Below are positions 48,998 through 57,200 of a stretch of DNA of 64,000 nt, piece by piece (the stretch's first letter is position 1; every line of letters starts with the position of its first letter). The stretch is from assembly GCA_021845985.1 (NCBI GenBank), contig JAJZES010000012.1, forward strand, positions 62,001 to 126,000, given 5' to 3'. The notes under the pieces were generated by a model. The model worked only from the letters and a program-made list of their open reading frames with translations. It ran no database searches and had not been told where the DNA came from. This DNA comes from Pseudomonadota bacterium. GTDB taxonomy: Bacteria > Pseudomonadota > Alphaproteobacteria > Acetobacterales > Acetobacteraceae. The translations under genes and the position numbers were made by a program.

Positions 48998-49410
48998 ATG
49001 GTGACAATGCTGACAGCCACGCTGCGCAAGGTTGGTGGTTCGGTCATGCTGTCGGTGCCGCCTTCCATTCTGGAAGCGCTGCACTTGTTCACCGGCGCGA
49101 CAGTCGGCCTCTGCGTCGAGCATGGCAGGCAGATCATCCAGCCGCAGCCCCGCCGAGGCTACCGCTTGGCCGACCTCCTGGCCCAATGCGATCCGTCGGC
49201 CGAGCCGCCCGACGATCGGGCGTGGCTTGAAGCGCCGGCCACCAGCGGCGGCAAACTCGCGCGGGTCTCCGGCCGCGCGGTTTCCCTTGCGGGCGCTGGC
49301 GCGGAGATGCCCGGCATCGTCCGTTGCGACCAGCCATGTGCCCTCGACCATGCCGCCCGCCATGCACCACGGCGCAGGTGGTGGCGAAGCTGACCGCGAT
49401 CTTGGAATAA
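48998..49410 (+). pseudogene. Collapsed MazEF/ChpSB-type toxin-antitoxin locus
   Basis: The first about 80 codons encode a MazE/ChpS-like antitoxin: the AbrB-fold MLTATLRKVGGSVMLSVPPS (from ATG 49007) and the typical YRLADLLAQCDPSAEPPDDR tail. At ATSGGKLAR the frame runs straight into what should be the C-terminal third of a MazF/PemK toxin (GRAVSLAGAGAE, GIVRCDQPCALDHAAR). The toxin start and RNase core are missing. A second lesion follows: the toxin's expected end, QVVAKLTAILE and a stop (49375-49410), lies in another frame, while the fused frame closes at 49391-49393. The locus is thus a deletion fusion and should make no active toxin. Confidence 0.75.
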
Positions 49411-49482
49411 CCTTGCCCCCCTTCACCTTTCCCCGCCATGCCGTAGATTGGGTCGAATGACCAGTTACCCGGAGAACGCCCC

Positions 49483-51810
49483 ATGACAAAGTTCGGCATC
49501 GCCCAGCCCGTCCGCCGGGTCGAGGATCCGCGCCTGTTGCGGGGCGGCGGTTCCTATACCGACGACATCACCCTGCCCGGCACGGTCCACGGCGTGGTGC
49601 TGCGCAGCCCGCACGCCGCCGCCCGCATCACCGCGCTCGACACCGCCGCGGCGCGCGCCCTGCCCGGCGTGTTGGCCGTCTATACCAGCGCCGACCTCAC
49701 GGCCGACGGCATCGGCCCGCTGCCCTGCGCCGCCCAGGTGAAGAACCGCGACGGTTCGCCGCAGGCCGCCCCGCCGCATCCGGTGCTGGCCGAGGGGGCG
49801 GTGCGCCATGTCGGCGACCCGGTCGCCTTCATCGTCGCCGAGACCGGCACACAGGCGCGCGACGCCGCCGAGGCGGTGATGGTCGAATACGACATCCTGC
49901 CCGCCATCACCGATCTCGGTGCGGCGCTCGATGCCGGCGCGGCGCAGGTGTGGGACAGCGTGCCCGGCAACAAGGTGTTCGACTGGGAAATCGGCCAGAA
50001 GGACAAAACCGAGGAGTTGTTCCGCTCTGCCGCCCATGTCACCCGGCTCACCGTGGTCAACAACCGCATCGTCGTCGCCTCGATGGAGGCGCGCGCGGCG
50101 CTCGCCGCCTATGACGCCGCCGAGCAGAAATGGACGCTGCGTACCAACACGCAGGGCGGCTGGCTGCTGAAGGACATTCTTTCGTCCGCGGTGTTCCATG
50201 TCGATGCGGCGAAGTTCCGCGTCATCACCCCCGACGTCGGCGGCGGCTTCGGCATGAAGATTTTCGTCTATGCCGAGCATGTCCTCACCTGCTACGCCGC
50301 GCGCAAGCTGGGTCGGCCGGTGAAATGGGCGTCCGAGCGGTCGGAGGCGTTCCTCTCCGACACGCATGGCCGCGACAACATCACGATGGGCGAGATCGCC
50401 ACCGACGCGGCGGGAAAGTTGCTCGCCCTGCGCACCCGCAATGTTGCCAACATGGGCGCCTATCTCTCGACCTTCGCGCCGTTCATCCCGACCGCGGCGG
50501 GTACCGGCGTGCTGGCCAGCGTCTATGGCTTCCAGGCGGTGTACGCCAACGTCATCGGCGTGTTCACCAACACCACCCCGGTCGATGCCTATCGCGGCGC
50601 CGGCCGGCCGGAGGCGAACTATCTGGTCGAGCGGCTGATCGACGCGGTGGCGCGTGACCTCAAGATCGACCGCGTCGAGCTGCGTCGGCGCAACATGGTG
50701 CTGCCCGAGGCGATGCCGCACAAGACGCCGGTGGGCAAGACCTATGACAGCGGCGATTTCCGCGTCGTGCTCGATGCCGCGCTGCACAATTCCGATTGGG
50801 CGGGCTTCCCGGCGCGGGCGGCGGAGGCGGCCAGGCGCGGTAAGCGCCGTGGCATCGGCCTGTCCTACTACCTGGAGGCGACCGGCGGCGCGCCGACCGA
50901 GCGGGCAGAAATCCGCTTCGTCGAGGATGGCTACGTCGATGTCTATGTCGGCACTCAATCGACCGGCCAAGGGCATGAGACGGCCTATGTCCAGCTTACC
51001 GTCGATCGGCTCGGCGTGCCGGGCGAGAAGGTGCGGGTCAAGCAGGGCGACACCGACACCATCCCGACCGGCGGTGGCACCGGCGGCGCGCGCAGCCTCT
51101 ATTCCGAAGGCACCGCCATTCTCGCCACCGCCGCAACGGTGATCGAAAAGGGCAAGAAGGCGGCCTCCGAGGCGCTGGAGGCAGCCCCTGCCGACATCGT
51201 GTTCGAGGACGGGCGCTTCTCCATCGTCGGCACCGACCGCGGCATGGACATCATCGCCCTGGCCGCGACGCAGCGCGCCCGTGCCGCACGCGGCGAGGAC
51301 GTGACCACGCTCGATGCCGCCGAAGTGGCCGAGATCAAGGCGCACACTTTCCCCAATGGCTGCCACATCGCCGAGGTGGAAGTGGACCCCGAAACCGGGG
51401 TGGTCCGCGTGGTGCGCTACAGCGTCACCGACGATGTCGGCAAGGCGGTCAATCCGCTGATCGTGCGCGGCCAGGTGCATGGCGGCGTGGCGCAGGGCCT
51501 GGGTCAGGCGATGCTGGAGCGCACCGCCTATGACAAGGAAAGCGGGCAGCTCCTCTCCGGCAGTTTCATGGACTATGCCCTGCCGCGCGCCGACGACCTG
51601 CCGTCGATTGATGTCGATCTGGTGGAGGTGCCGTGTGCCTCCAACCCGCTCGGCGTCAAGGGGGCCGGCGAGGCCGGCGCGGTCGGCAGCCCGCCGGCGG
51701 TGATCAATGCCATCGTCGATGCGCTGAGCGGCGACGGCGTCACCCATATCGACATGCCGGCGACGCCGGAAATCGTCTGGCGGGCGCTGTCGGGCCGCAA
51801 GGCCGCCTGA
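49483..51810 (+). CDS. Xanthine dehydrogenase/CO-dehydrogenase-family molybdenum subunit
   Basis: A 775-residue molybdenum hydroxylase large subunit of the CoxL-like group. It has the aldehyde oxidase a/b hammerhead (residues about 20-130), molybdopterin loops (GGGFGMK; GTGGARS) and the catalytic Glu730 in KGAGEAG. The active-site loop is AYRGAGRPE (369-377), so it is not form I CO dehydrogenase, which has AYRCSFR. The usual FAD and 2Fe-2S subunit genes are not next to it. Substrate is probably an aldehyde or N-heterocycle. Confidence 0.9.
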   Translation: MTKFGIAQPVRRVEDPRLLRGGGSYTDDITLPGTVHGVVLRSPHAAARITALDTAAARALPGVLAVYTSADLTADGIGPLPCAAQVKNRDGSPQAAPPHPVLAEGAVRHVGDPVAFIVAETGTQARDAAEAVMVEYDILPAITDLGAALDAGAAQVWDSVPGNKVFDWEIGQKDKTEELFRSAAHVTRLTVVNNRIVVASMEARAALAAYDAAEQKWTLRTNTQGGWLLKDILSSAVFHVDAAKFRVITPDVGGGFGMKIFVYAEHVLTCYAARKLGRPVKWASERSEAFLSDTHGRDNITMGEIATDAAGKLLALRTRNVANMGAYLSTFAPFIPTAAGTGVLASVYGFQAVYANVIGVFTNTTPVDAYRGAGRPEANYLVERLIDAVARDLKIDRVELRRRNMVLPEAMPHKTPVGKTYDSGDFRVVLDAALHNSDWAGFPARAAEAARRGKRRGIGLSYYLEATGGAPTERAEIRFVEDGYVDVYVGTQSTGQGHETAYVQLTVDRLGVPGEKVRVKQGDTDTIPTGGGTGGARSLYSEGTAILATAATVIEKGKKAASEALEAAPADIVFEDGRFSIVGTDRGMDIIALAATQRARAARGEDVTTLDAAEVAEIKAHTFPNGCHIAEVEVDPETGVVRVVRYSVTDDVGKAVNPLIVRGQVHGGVAQGLGQAMLERTAYDKESGQLLSGSFMDYALPRADDLPSIDVDLVEVPCASNPLGVKGAGEAGAVGSPPAVINAIVDALSGDGVTHIDMPATPEIVWRALSGRKAA

Positions 51811-51887
51811 GCCGCCCGTCCCCATAAGGGCAACCTGCTCCGGTGCGTCGCGTTCACACCGACACAGCGGAGCAGGAGAGCGATGGA

Positions 51888-52160
51888 ATGACAGGCATGA
51901 GCGAGCGGATCGGGGATGCCGGAACCGAGGCGCACGAGCAACTCCGACAGTTGCGCGAGCAGGTCGATCGGCTGATGCGCGAGCGGGTCTCGCCGGCGCT
52001 GTCCGGCGCCGCCAGCCGCGCGCAGGGCGCGGCCCATCAGGCGCGCGGGATGGCCGAAGGTCAGGCGGAGGCGCTGTCCGGCCGGATCAAGGGTATGCCG
52101 ATTACCTCGGTGGCGATTGCCGCGGCGGCCGGCTACCTGATCGGCCGGCTGACCCGTTAG
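51888..52160 (+). CDS. YqjD/ElaB-like small membrane-anchored protein
   Basis: A 90-residue protein with a charged helical body and a C-terminal membrane segment ending GYLIGRLTR, the layout of the DUF883/YqjD/ElaB group, some of which bind ribosomes at the inner membrane. The ATG at 51888 has AGGAG upstream; 51897 is an alternative. It precedes another small membrane protein in a YqjD-YqjE-like order. The family call is moderate, based on layout rather than firm motif. Confidence 0.6.
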   Translation: MTGMSERIGDAGTEAHEQLRQLREQVDRLMRERVSPALSGAASRAQGAAHQARGMAEGQAEALSGRIKGMPITSVAIAAAAGYLIGRLTR

Positions 52161-52161
52161 A

Positions 52162-52201
52162 GCGTGACGCTTCAGGGTGGCATCAGCCTGAAGCGTCACG
52201 C
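52162..52201. repeat. 15-bp perfect inverted repeat, possible terminator
   Basis: The arms gcgtgacgcttcagg (52162-52176) and cctgaagcgtcacgc (52187-52201) are exact reverse complements with a 10-base loop. It begins one base after the stop at 52160. It may end the upstream transcript and also looks like a unit of a dispersed palindromic element, together with the second palindrome 21 bases further. Confidence 0.85.
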
Positions 52202-52222
52202 GCCCTCGATAGCGGAGACGCA

Positions 52223-52257
52223 GAGCATGATGGGTTCAACCTGAACCGATCATGCTC
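52223..52257. repeat. 16-bp palindromic repeat, one mismatch
   Basis: Arms gagcatgatgggttca (52223-52238) and tgaaccgatcatgctc (52242-52257) pair with one mismatch around a 3-base loop. Palindromes of this gagcatgat type are scattered through many alphaproteobacterial genomes as intergenic mosaic elements; that comparison is from memory. Confidence 0.8.
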
Positions 52258-52287
52258 CGGCGCCCTGATACGTTCGGAGGATGCGAC

Positions 52288-52365
52288 ATGCGTCAGAGCA
52301 CCCGCTTGTTGGGGCCGGCCGGTCCAGTCGCGGCCCTGGTCCGGGCGTTGGCCTCGGACCACTGA
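52288..52365 (+). CDS. Candidate 25-residue small ORF
   Basis: An ATG at 52288 stands seven bases after a strong CGGAGG ribosome site (52275-52280). It opens a 25-codon frame starting MRQSTRLLGPAG and ending at the TGA of 52363-52365, three bases before the next ATG (52369). It could be a real small protein or a translational coupler for the membrane protein behind it, which has no ribosome site of its own outside this frame. Confidence 0.4.
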   Translation: MRQSTRLLGPAGPVAALVRALASDH

Positions 52366-52368
52366 CCG

Positions 52369-52803
52369 ATGCGCAGCTTCAGGCTGGCCCGCATTGCCGC
52401 GCAGGCGGAGTTGCTGCGTCTGCGGCATCTGTTGCGCCGGCAGGCGGTGCGGGCGGCGCTCGGCGCCATCGCGCTGGTGTTTTTGCTCGCCTGCCTCGGC
52501 GCCCTGCACGTCGTGTCCTACCTCGCGCTGCGGCTCCGGCTGGACGCTTTGACCAGTGCGGCAATCGTCGCCGGCGCCGATCTGCTGCTGGCGCTGATTT
52601 TCGGTGGGCTGGCACTGCGCGACTCGCCCGGCCGGGTTGAGCAGGAGGCACTGCTGCTGCGTCAGACGGCGCAGGCGCAGATGATGGAGGCGGCTGCGGC
52701 GACCATCATCCTCGGGCCGGTGCTGCGTCTGCTCGGGGTGCGCAAACTTTATGGGCTGGCGCTGGCTGCGCTGACCGCGCTCTATCTCGGCCGACGCCGC
52801 TGA
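52369..52803 (+). CDS. YqjE/phage-holin-like membrane protein
   Basis: A 144-residue protein with three hydrophobic segments (about 28-52, 58-80 and 108-140), of the type annotated as phage holin family/YqjE-like. An Arg-rich N-terminus faces the cytoplasm. It follows the YqjD-like gene, as yqjE follows yqjD in enterobacteria. There is no phage context, so lysis function is not implied. Confidence 0.6.
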   Translation: MRSFRLARIAAQAELLRLRHLLRRQAVRAALGAIALVFLLACLGALHVVSYLALRLRLDALTSAAIVAGADLLLALIFGGLALRDSPGRVEQEALLLRQTAQAQMMEAAAATIILGPVLRLLGVRKLYGLALAALTALYLGRRR

Positions 52804-52843
52804 ACCGGCTATAGGGTCGGCGTGACCGGCGGGATGCGCGCAG

Positions 52844-53851
52844 ATGACCGAAGAGACCGTGATCGCGAGGCGGGAGGGCCGCCTCGGCTGGCTGCTGATG
52901 AACCGGCCGCGGGCGCTGAACGCGCTCGATCAGGCGATGATCGAGGCGCTGGTGGCGGCGCTGGACGGCTGGCGTGACGATCCGGCGGTGGCGGCGGTGG
53001 TGCTCGATAGCACCTCGGACCGAGCCTTCTGCGCCGGCGGCGACATCCGCGCCATCCGCACCGCCGCGCTGGCGGGCGACGGCGCGACCATCGAGCGGTT
53101 CTTTACCGCCGAATATGCGCTGAATGCCGCCATCGCCGAATATCCCAAACCCTATGTGGCGCTGATAGACGGCATCTGCATGGGTGGGGGCATCGGCGTC
53201 TCCGTTCACGGCACGATGCGGGTGACCACCGAGCGTGGGCTGTTTGCCATGCCGGAAACGGCGATCGGCATGTTCCCCGATGTCGGGGCCACTTTTGTCC
53301 TGCCGCGACTGCACGGCGCGTTGGGGATGTTTCTTGGCCTGACCGGCACCAGGCTCGCCGGTGGCGATGCGGTGCATGCCGGCCTCGCCACGCATTTCGT
53401 CCCCGCGGCCGCTTTGCCGGCGCTGCGTGCGGCGCTGGTCGAGCAGGGCGCCGCGGCGGTGTCGCGACACGCGGTGCCGCCGCCGCCGTTCACCCTGGCG
53501 CCGCACCTGTCGATGATCGCGCGCTGTTTCTCGGCCGGATCGGTGGCGGAAATCTTGACACGTCTGGCGGCCGAACCGGGCGAGGCTGCGCGCGACACCC
53601 TGGCGACGCTGCGCGGCCTGTCACCGGCGGCGCTGTGCTGGTCGCACGCGGCGCTGACCCGCGGCGCCGGCCTGGATCTGCGCACGGCACTGACCAAAGA
53701 ACTGGCGCTGACGCGGCACGTGACCCGCCACCCGGACTTTGCCGAGGGGGTGCGGGCGATGGTGGTCGATAAGGACCGCGCACCGCGCTGGACGCCGGCG
53801 ACGGTCGAACAGGTCGATGCCGGCGCCATCGCGGCGATGCTGGATGGTTGA
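52844..53851 (+). CDS. 3-hydroxyisobutyryl-CoA hydrolase
   Basis: A 335-residue crotonase-fold enzyme. The oxyanion hole residues lie in FCAGGDIRAI and MGGGIGVSVHG. The MPETAIGMFPDVGATFVLPRL line, with its glutamate and aspartate, and DFAEGVRAMVVDKDRAPRW near the end distinguish HIBCH from enoyl-CoA hydratases. It hydrolyses 3-hydroxyisobutyryl-CoA in valine breakdown. No other valine genes are adjacent. Confidence 0.88.
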   Translation: MTEETVIARREGRLGWLLMNRPRALNALDQAMIEALVAALDGWRDDPAVAAVVLDSTSDRAFCAGGDIRAIRTAALAGDGATIERFFTAEYALNAAIAEYPKPYVALIDGICMGGGIGVSVHGTMRVTTERGLFAMPETAIGMFPDVGATFVLPRLHGALGMFLGLTGTRLAGGDAVHAGLATHFVPAAALPALRAALVEQGAAAVSRHAVPPPPFTLAPHLSMIARCFSAGSVAEILTRLAAEPGEAARDTLATLRGLSPAALCWSHAALTRGAGLDLRTALTKELALTRHVTRHPDFAEGVRAMVVDKDRAPRWTPATVEQVDAGAIAAMLDG

Positions 53852-53884
53852 GCGGCGGCGGGCGGCACGGTAATCAGGTGCGAT

Positions 53885-53956
53885 GCCGGGTTAGCACAGC
53901 GGTAGTGCAGCGGTTTTGTAAACCGAAGGTCGGGGGTTCAAATCCCTCACCCGGCA
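53885..53956 (+). tRNA. tRNA-Thr (anticodon TGT)
   Basis: Acceptor gccgggt/acccggc, D stem gcac/gtgc, anticodon loop tttgtaa and T loop ttcaaat are all present. The anticodon stem gcggt/accga has a G-A mismatch at its outer pair, the one irregularity. CCA is not encoded, unlike the tRNA-Gln gene in this window. Confidence 0.93.
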
Positions 53957-54038
53957 TAAATGATTTCAGTAACTTAAAAGGCGCAATGAGTCGGTGGCGG
54001 ACCATTTGCGGCTGATCGCACGGCAGGAGTCTGGCCGG

Positions 54039-54140
54039 TCATCCGTGCTGCTGCGCCAACCCGGCCAGCGTCTTTTCGTCCTTGATGGCGGCCAATGCCA
54101 CTTTCGCCTTGCAGGTCCGTCTGAATTTGCCCGGCCTTCT
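54039..54140 (-). pseudogene. IS3-family OrfA (transposase) remnant
   Basis: On the minus strand, bases 54140 to 54039 read GKFRRTCKAKVALAAI, then KDEKTLAGLAQQHG and a TGA. This is the N-terminal pattern of IS3-family OrfA proteins (FKAKVALEAIKGEKTLAELA type). The rest of OrfA, all of OrfB and clear terminal repeats are absent, so about 30 codons survive. It lies between tRNA-Thr and a second relic. Confidence 0.7.
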
Positions 54141-54141
54141 C

Positions 54142-54201
54142 TCAGGCGCAGGCCAGCCCGACGATGCCCGCGCCGGGGATGACGACCTGCCTGTCCGTCA
54201 C
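54142..54201 (-). pseudogene. N-terminal stub of an FAD-dependent oxidoreductase
   Basis: From a GTG at 54201 the minus strand encodes MTDRQVVIPGAGIVGLACA and then a TGA. This is the start of a DadA-like amino acid dehydrogenase or related FAD oxidoreductase, including the dinucleotide-binding GAGIVG. Nothing of the remaining protein is found. The stub ends where the IS3 relic begins, suggesting the transposon interrupted the gene, with later deletion. Confidence 0.6.
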
Positions 54202-54211
54202 CGCGGCGCCG

Positions 54212-57200
54212 TCACGCGCCGGGGGCAGGATGCGCGGCGGCACAGGCAAGATGGCTCGCGTCCAGCGCCGGCCCGAGCAACAGCAGGGCGGCGAGCCGGC
54301 GGGCGGTTGCCTGAACGTGTTCCACCTCGGCTTCGCTCAACGGGCGGCCGAGGATGGAATGGTCACGGTAGCTGAGCCATTTCTTCAGCACCTGATAGCC
54401 GCCGATATGCACCTCCCACACCGTATCCGGCACGTTGCGCCAGCAGCTTGCGCCGTTCATCCAAACATCGAAGGTGCGGGCGCCGAGCCGGCCGGACTCG
54501 GCCGTGGTCGCGGCTTCGGCGGCAGAGTAGGCACGCGGCATGGCCCGGCCGCGGCCGGGCATGGTGACGCCCTTGTCGGTGCGCGCGCCCCACCCCGCCG
54601 TCAGCCGCCAATCCCTCGGCACGCCGGGCAGGGTTGCTGGAACGGCGATGGCGGCAAGCTCCGCGCGGATGGTGCCGGTGGTGACGCCGGGCACCGGCAT
54701 ATCAGGGTCGAGCAGCGCCGCCACCTGCGCGCCGAGGGCCGCCGAGGCGTGCAGCAAATCGGCCGAACCCGGCAGCGGCACGCGCGGCCAGCCCTGCCGG
54801 ATGCCGTCGGCGTTGGCCGCGACATAGGCGGGGCTGTAGCCGGTGGCGAGGGCGTGCAGCCAGACGAGGCGTGCGGCGTCGGCATCCGCCGGAACGCCGA
54901 TCCTTTCAAGCCATGCGGCGGCGGCAGCGGACAGGTTCGGCCTTATGGCGCCGGACAGATTTTCCTGGACCGGGAAGACGAACGCATCGGCCCGCATACC
55001 GTGATCGTCGGGCAGCACGGAGGTCCAGCACACCGGCCAGCCTTCCGGCTCCGCCACGCCGCGGACACGGCTTATGAGGAAGCCGGCAGCGTCAGGGAGG
55101 ACGTGTTGTAAATCCGGCCGCGATCGGTTCCACACCGCGGATGCTTGGGTTGCGTACGCCCAGCAATTGTCAAATGGCCGAATCCAATACCGTTTGACGA
55201 AATCCGGTCTGAAACCTTCGCCAATTGCGACCCGGCGCGCTGTTTTCGCGACAAAGGCAGCGCGATCGTCGGCCAGCCCCGGCGCTACCCGACGCACCGC
55301 GTCCATCGGCTGCGTGCGATCCAGATAAATCCGCAGACGCGCTTCAAGTACGTCGCGGTCGTTGTCCATCAGCGCGCCGCCACGCTTCTCCATCAACCCG
55401 TTCAACGGCGCAATCCGCGCGAGGTCCGGCAGCGCCGGCCAACTCGTGTACTCCGCACCTGCCGTTCCCGGCCGCAGCAAAAAGCGGTTTTCCGGCGCCG
55501 GGTGAAGAGCCATGTAGCGCGCATCGAAGTCGGTATCGTCGAGCGAGGCGATCAGGTGCGCGCGTCGTTCCGCCGCCCCGGACGCATCGATGTCGTCGCG
55601 GAAGAAATAGCGCGGACTTGCCTCCTTGCCGGTGCGGACAAGCAGCACGGTGGCCACGCCCTGCCGGATGCCGGGCGAAAAACCCTGCATCGCAAACACC
55701 GTCTCGCTGCTTCGCCCGTCCGGCCCGTATTCGGTGATCTTGCGATCACCGTGCATGTTCTCGATCCAGATGCGATCGAAGCCCTGTACGATGGAACGAC
55801 GCATTACCGTGTAGGACGGTCCCGACAGCCAGGAATGGTTGCTGATGTAGCTGACGACGCCGCGCCCTGTCGTATCGACGATGCGCCGTTCCGCAATGCG
55901 GAAGAAGCGCACGTAAAGATCATCCAGATTGAACTTCTTCACGCCCCACTCGGCCTGCAACCCCGCCTTGTAGGGTTCCACCAACCCGCCTTCGCTGTGC
56001 GGGCTGACCCCGGCAAAAGCGTTGTACGGCGGATTGCCGAGCACCACGAGAATCGGCCGCTCGCGCTTCACCGCGCCGGCCGCGCCGGCTTCCGCCGTCA
56101 GCGCCTCGAATCCGGGGATTGCCGGCTGCGCCGTATCGTCCCAGCCGGTCAGCGCATTGGTCAAATAGACCGCCGCCCGCTCGCCGCTCGCAAACGGCGC
56201 CTGCACCCGGCGCAGCGCCTCGCCGACCTGCCAATGGGCGATGATGAACGGCGCCGTCATGATCTCGAAGCCGACGATGCGCGTCTGCGCCGCCCGCTTC
56301 AGGCGCTCCGCCAGCAGATCGCCCAGGCCTTTGCTCTGCAGCGTCGTGCGGATGCGGGCCAGCACCTCGACCAGGAACGATCCGGTGCCGCAGCACGGAT
56401 CGAGCACCCATACACGCTCATCGGCCAGCCCATCGGCGATGCCGAGTTCGCTGCGCAGCACGCGATCCACCCGCTCGACCATGTAGCGCACGATCTCCGG
56501 CGGCGTGTACCAGACGCCGAGTTGCCGGCGCAGATCGGCGTCGAAATACTCCAGAAAGGGTTCGTAGAAATACTGAATTGCGTGGGCATCCTCGAAATCG
56601 GTGAAGAACGCGGTCTGGTCCACCCGCTCCAGCGTGCCCTGCGCCGCATCGAGCAGAGGGATCAGATCCAGCCCGGCCAGCGCGCGCGGGTTCGCCACTT
56701 GTCCGAACAGGAATTGCGCCACCGGGACATGCAGCGTCCATTGCGCCGCCCGCCACTCGAACCGGCCGGCGCCATCGCGCACATGCGCGACCCAGGCCGA
56801 GAACAGCCCGTAGAACAATGTCTGTACCAGTGTCGAACGAAACAGATGCTCGCCGTCGCCGGCATCGAAGGCGACGCCGAGCGATGTCTCCATCGCTTTG
56901 CGCAAAGCCGCCAGCGCCGGCAGGTCGGCCCGCTCCGTCAGCCGGGCCAGCGCGTCACGCGCATAGGATGCCAGGAAAAAGGCAACATCGGCGGGCTTGC
57001 CGAGCGGCGCCCGCGCCATCAGGCAACGCTGCAGGAAATCGGCGAAGCGTTGCAGAAGCGGCTTCGGCCGGGCGCCGTGCAGCAGGTCACGGAACCCCGC
57101 CTCGTCCGCCGCCAGATCGAACGCTTCGCGCACGCCGCCGGCCGCATCGAGCAACCGCCACTGCCATAAATTGCAGGCCAGTACCAGCCCGTAGGCCGGC

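Noticed and set aside
49483-51810. Carbon monoxide dehydrogenase (coxL form I)
   Set aside because: The active-site loop is AYRGAGR rather than AYRCSFR and the coxM and coxS genes are missing.
52369-52803. Prophage holin indicating a phage remnant
   Set aside because: Holin-like annotation comes from membrane layout only; there are no phage structural, lysis or integrase genes nearby, and the YqjD/YqjE-like pairing explains it better.
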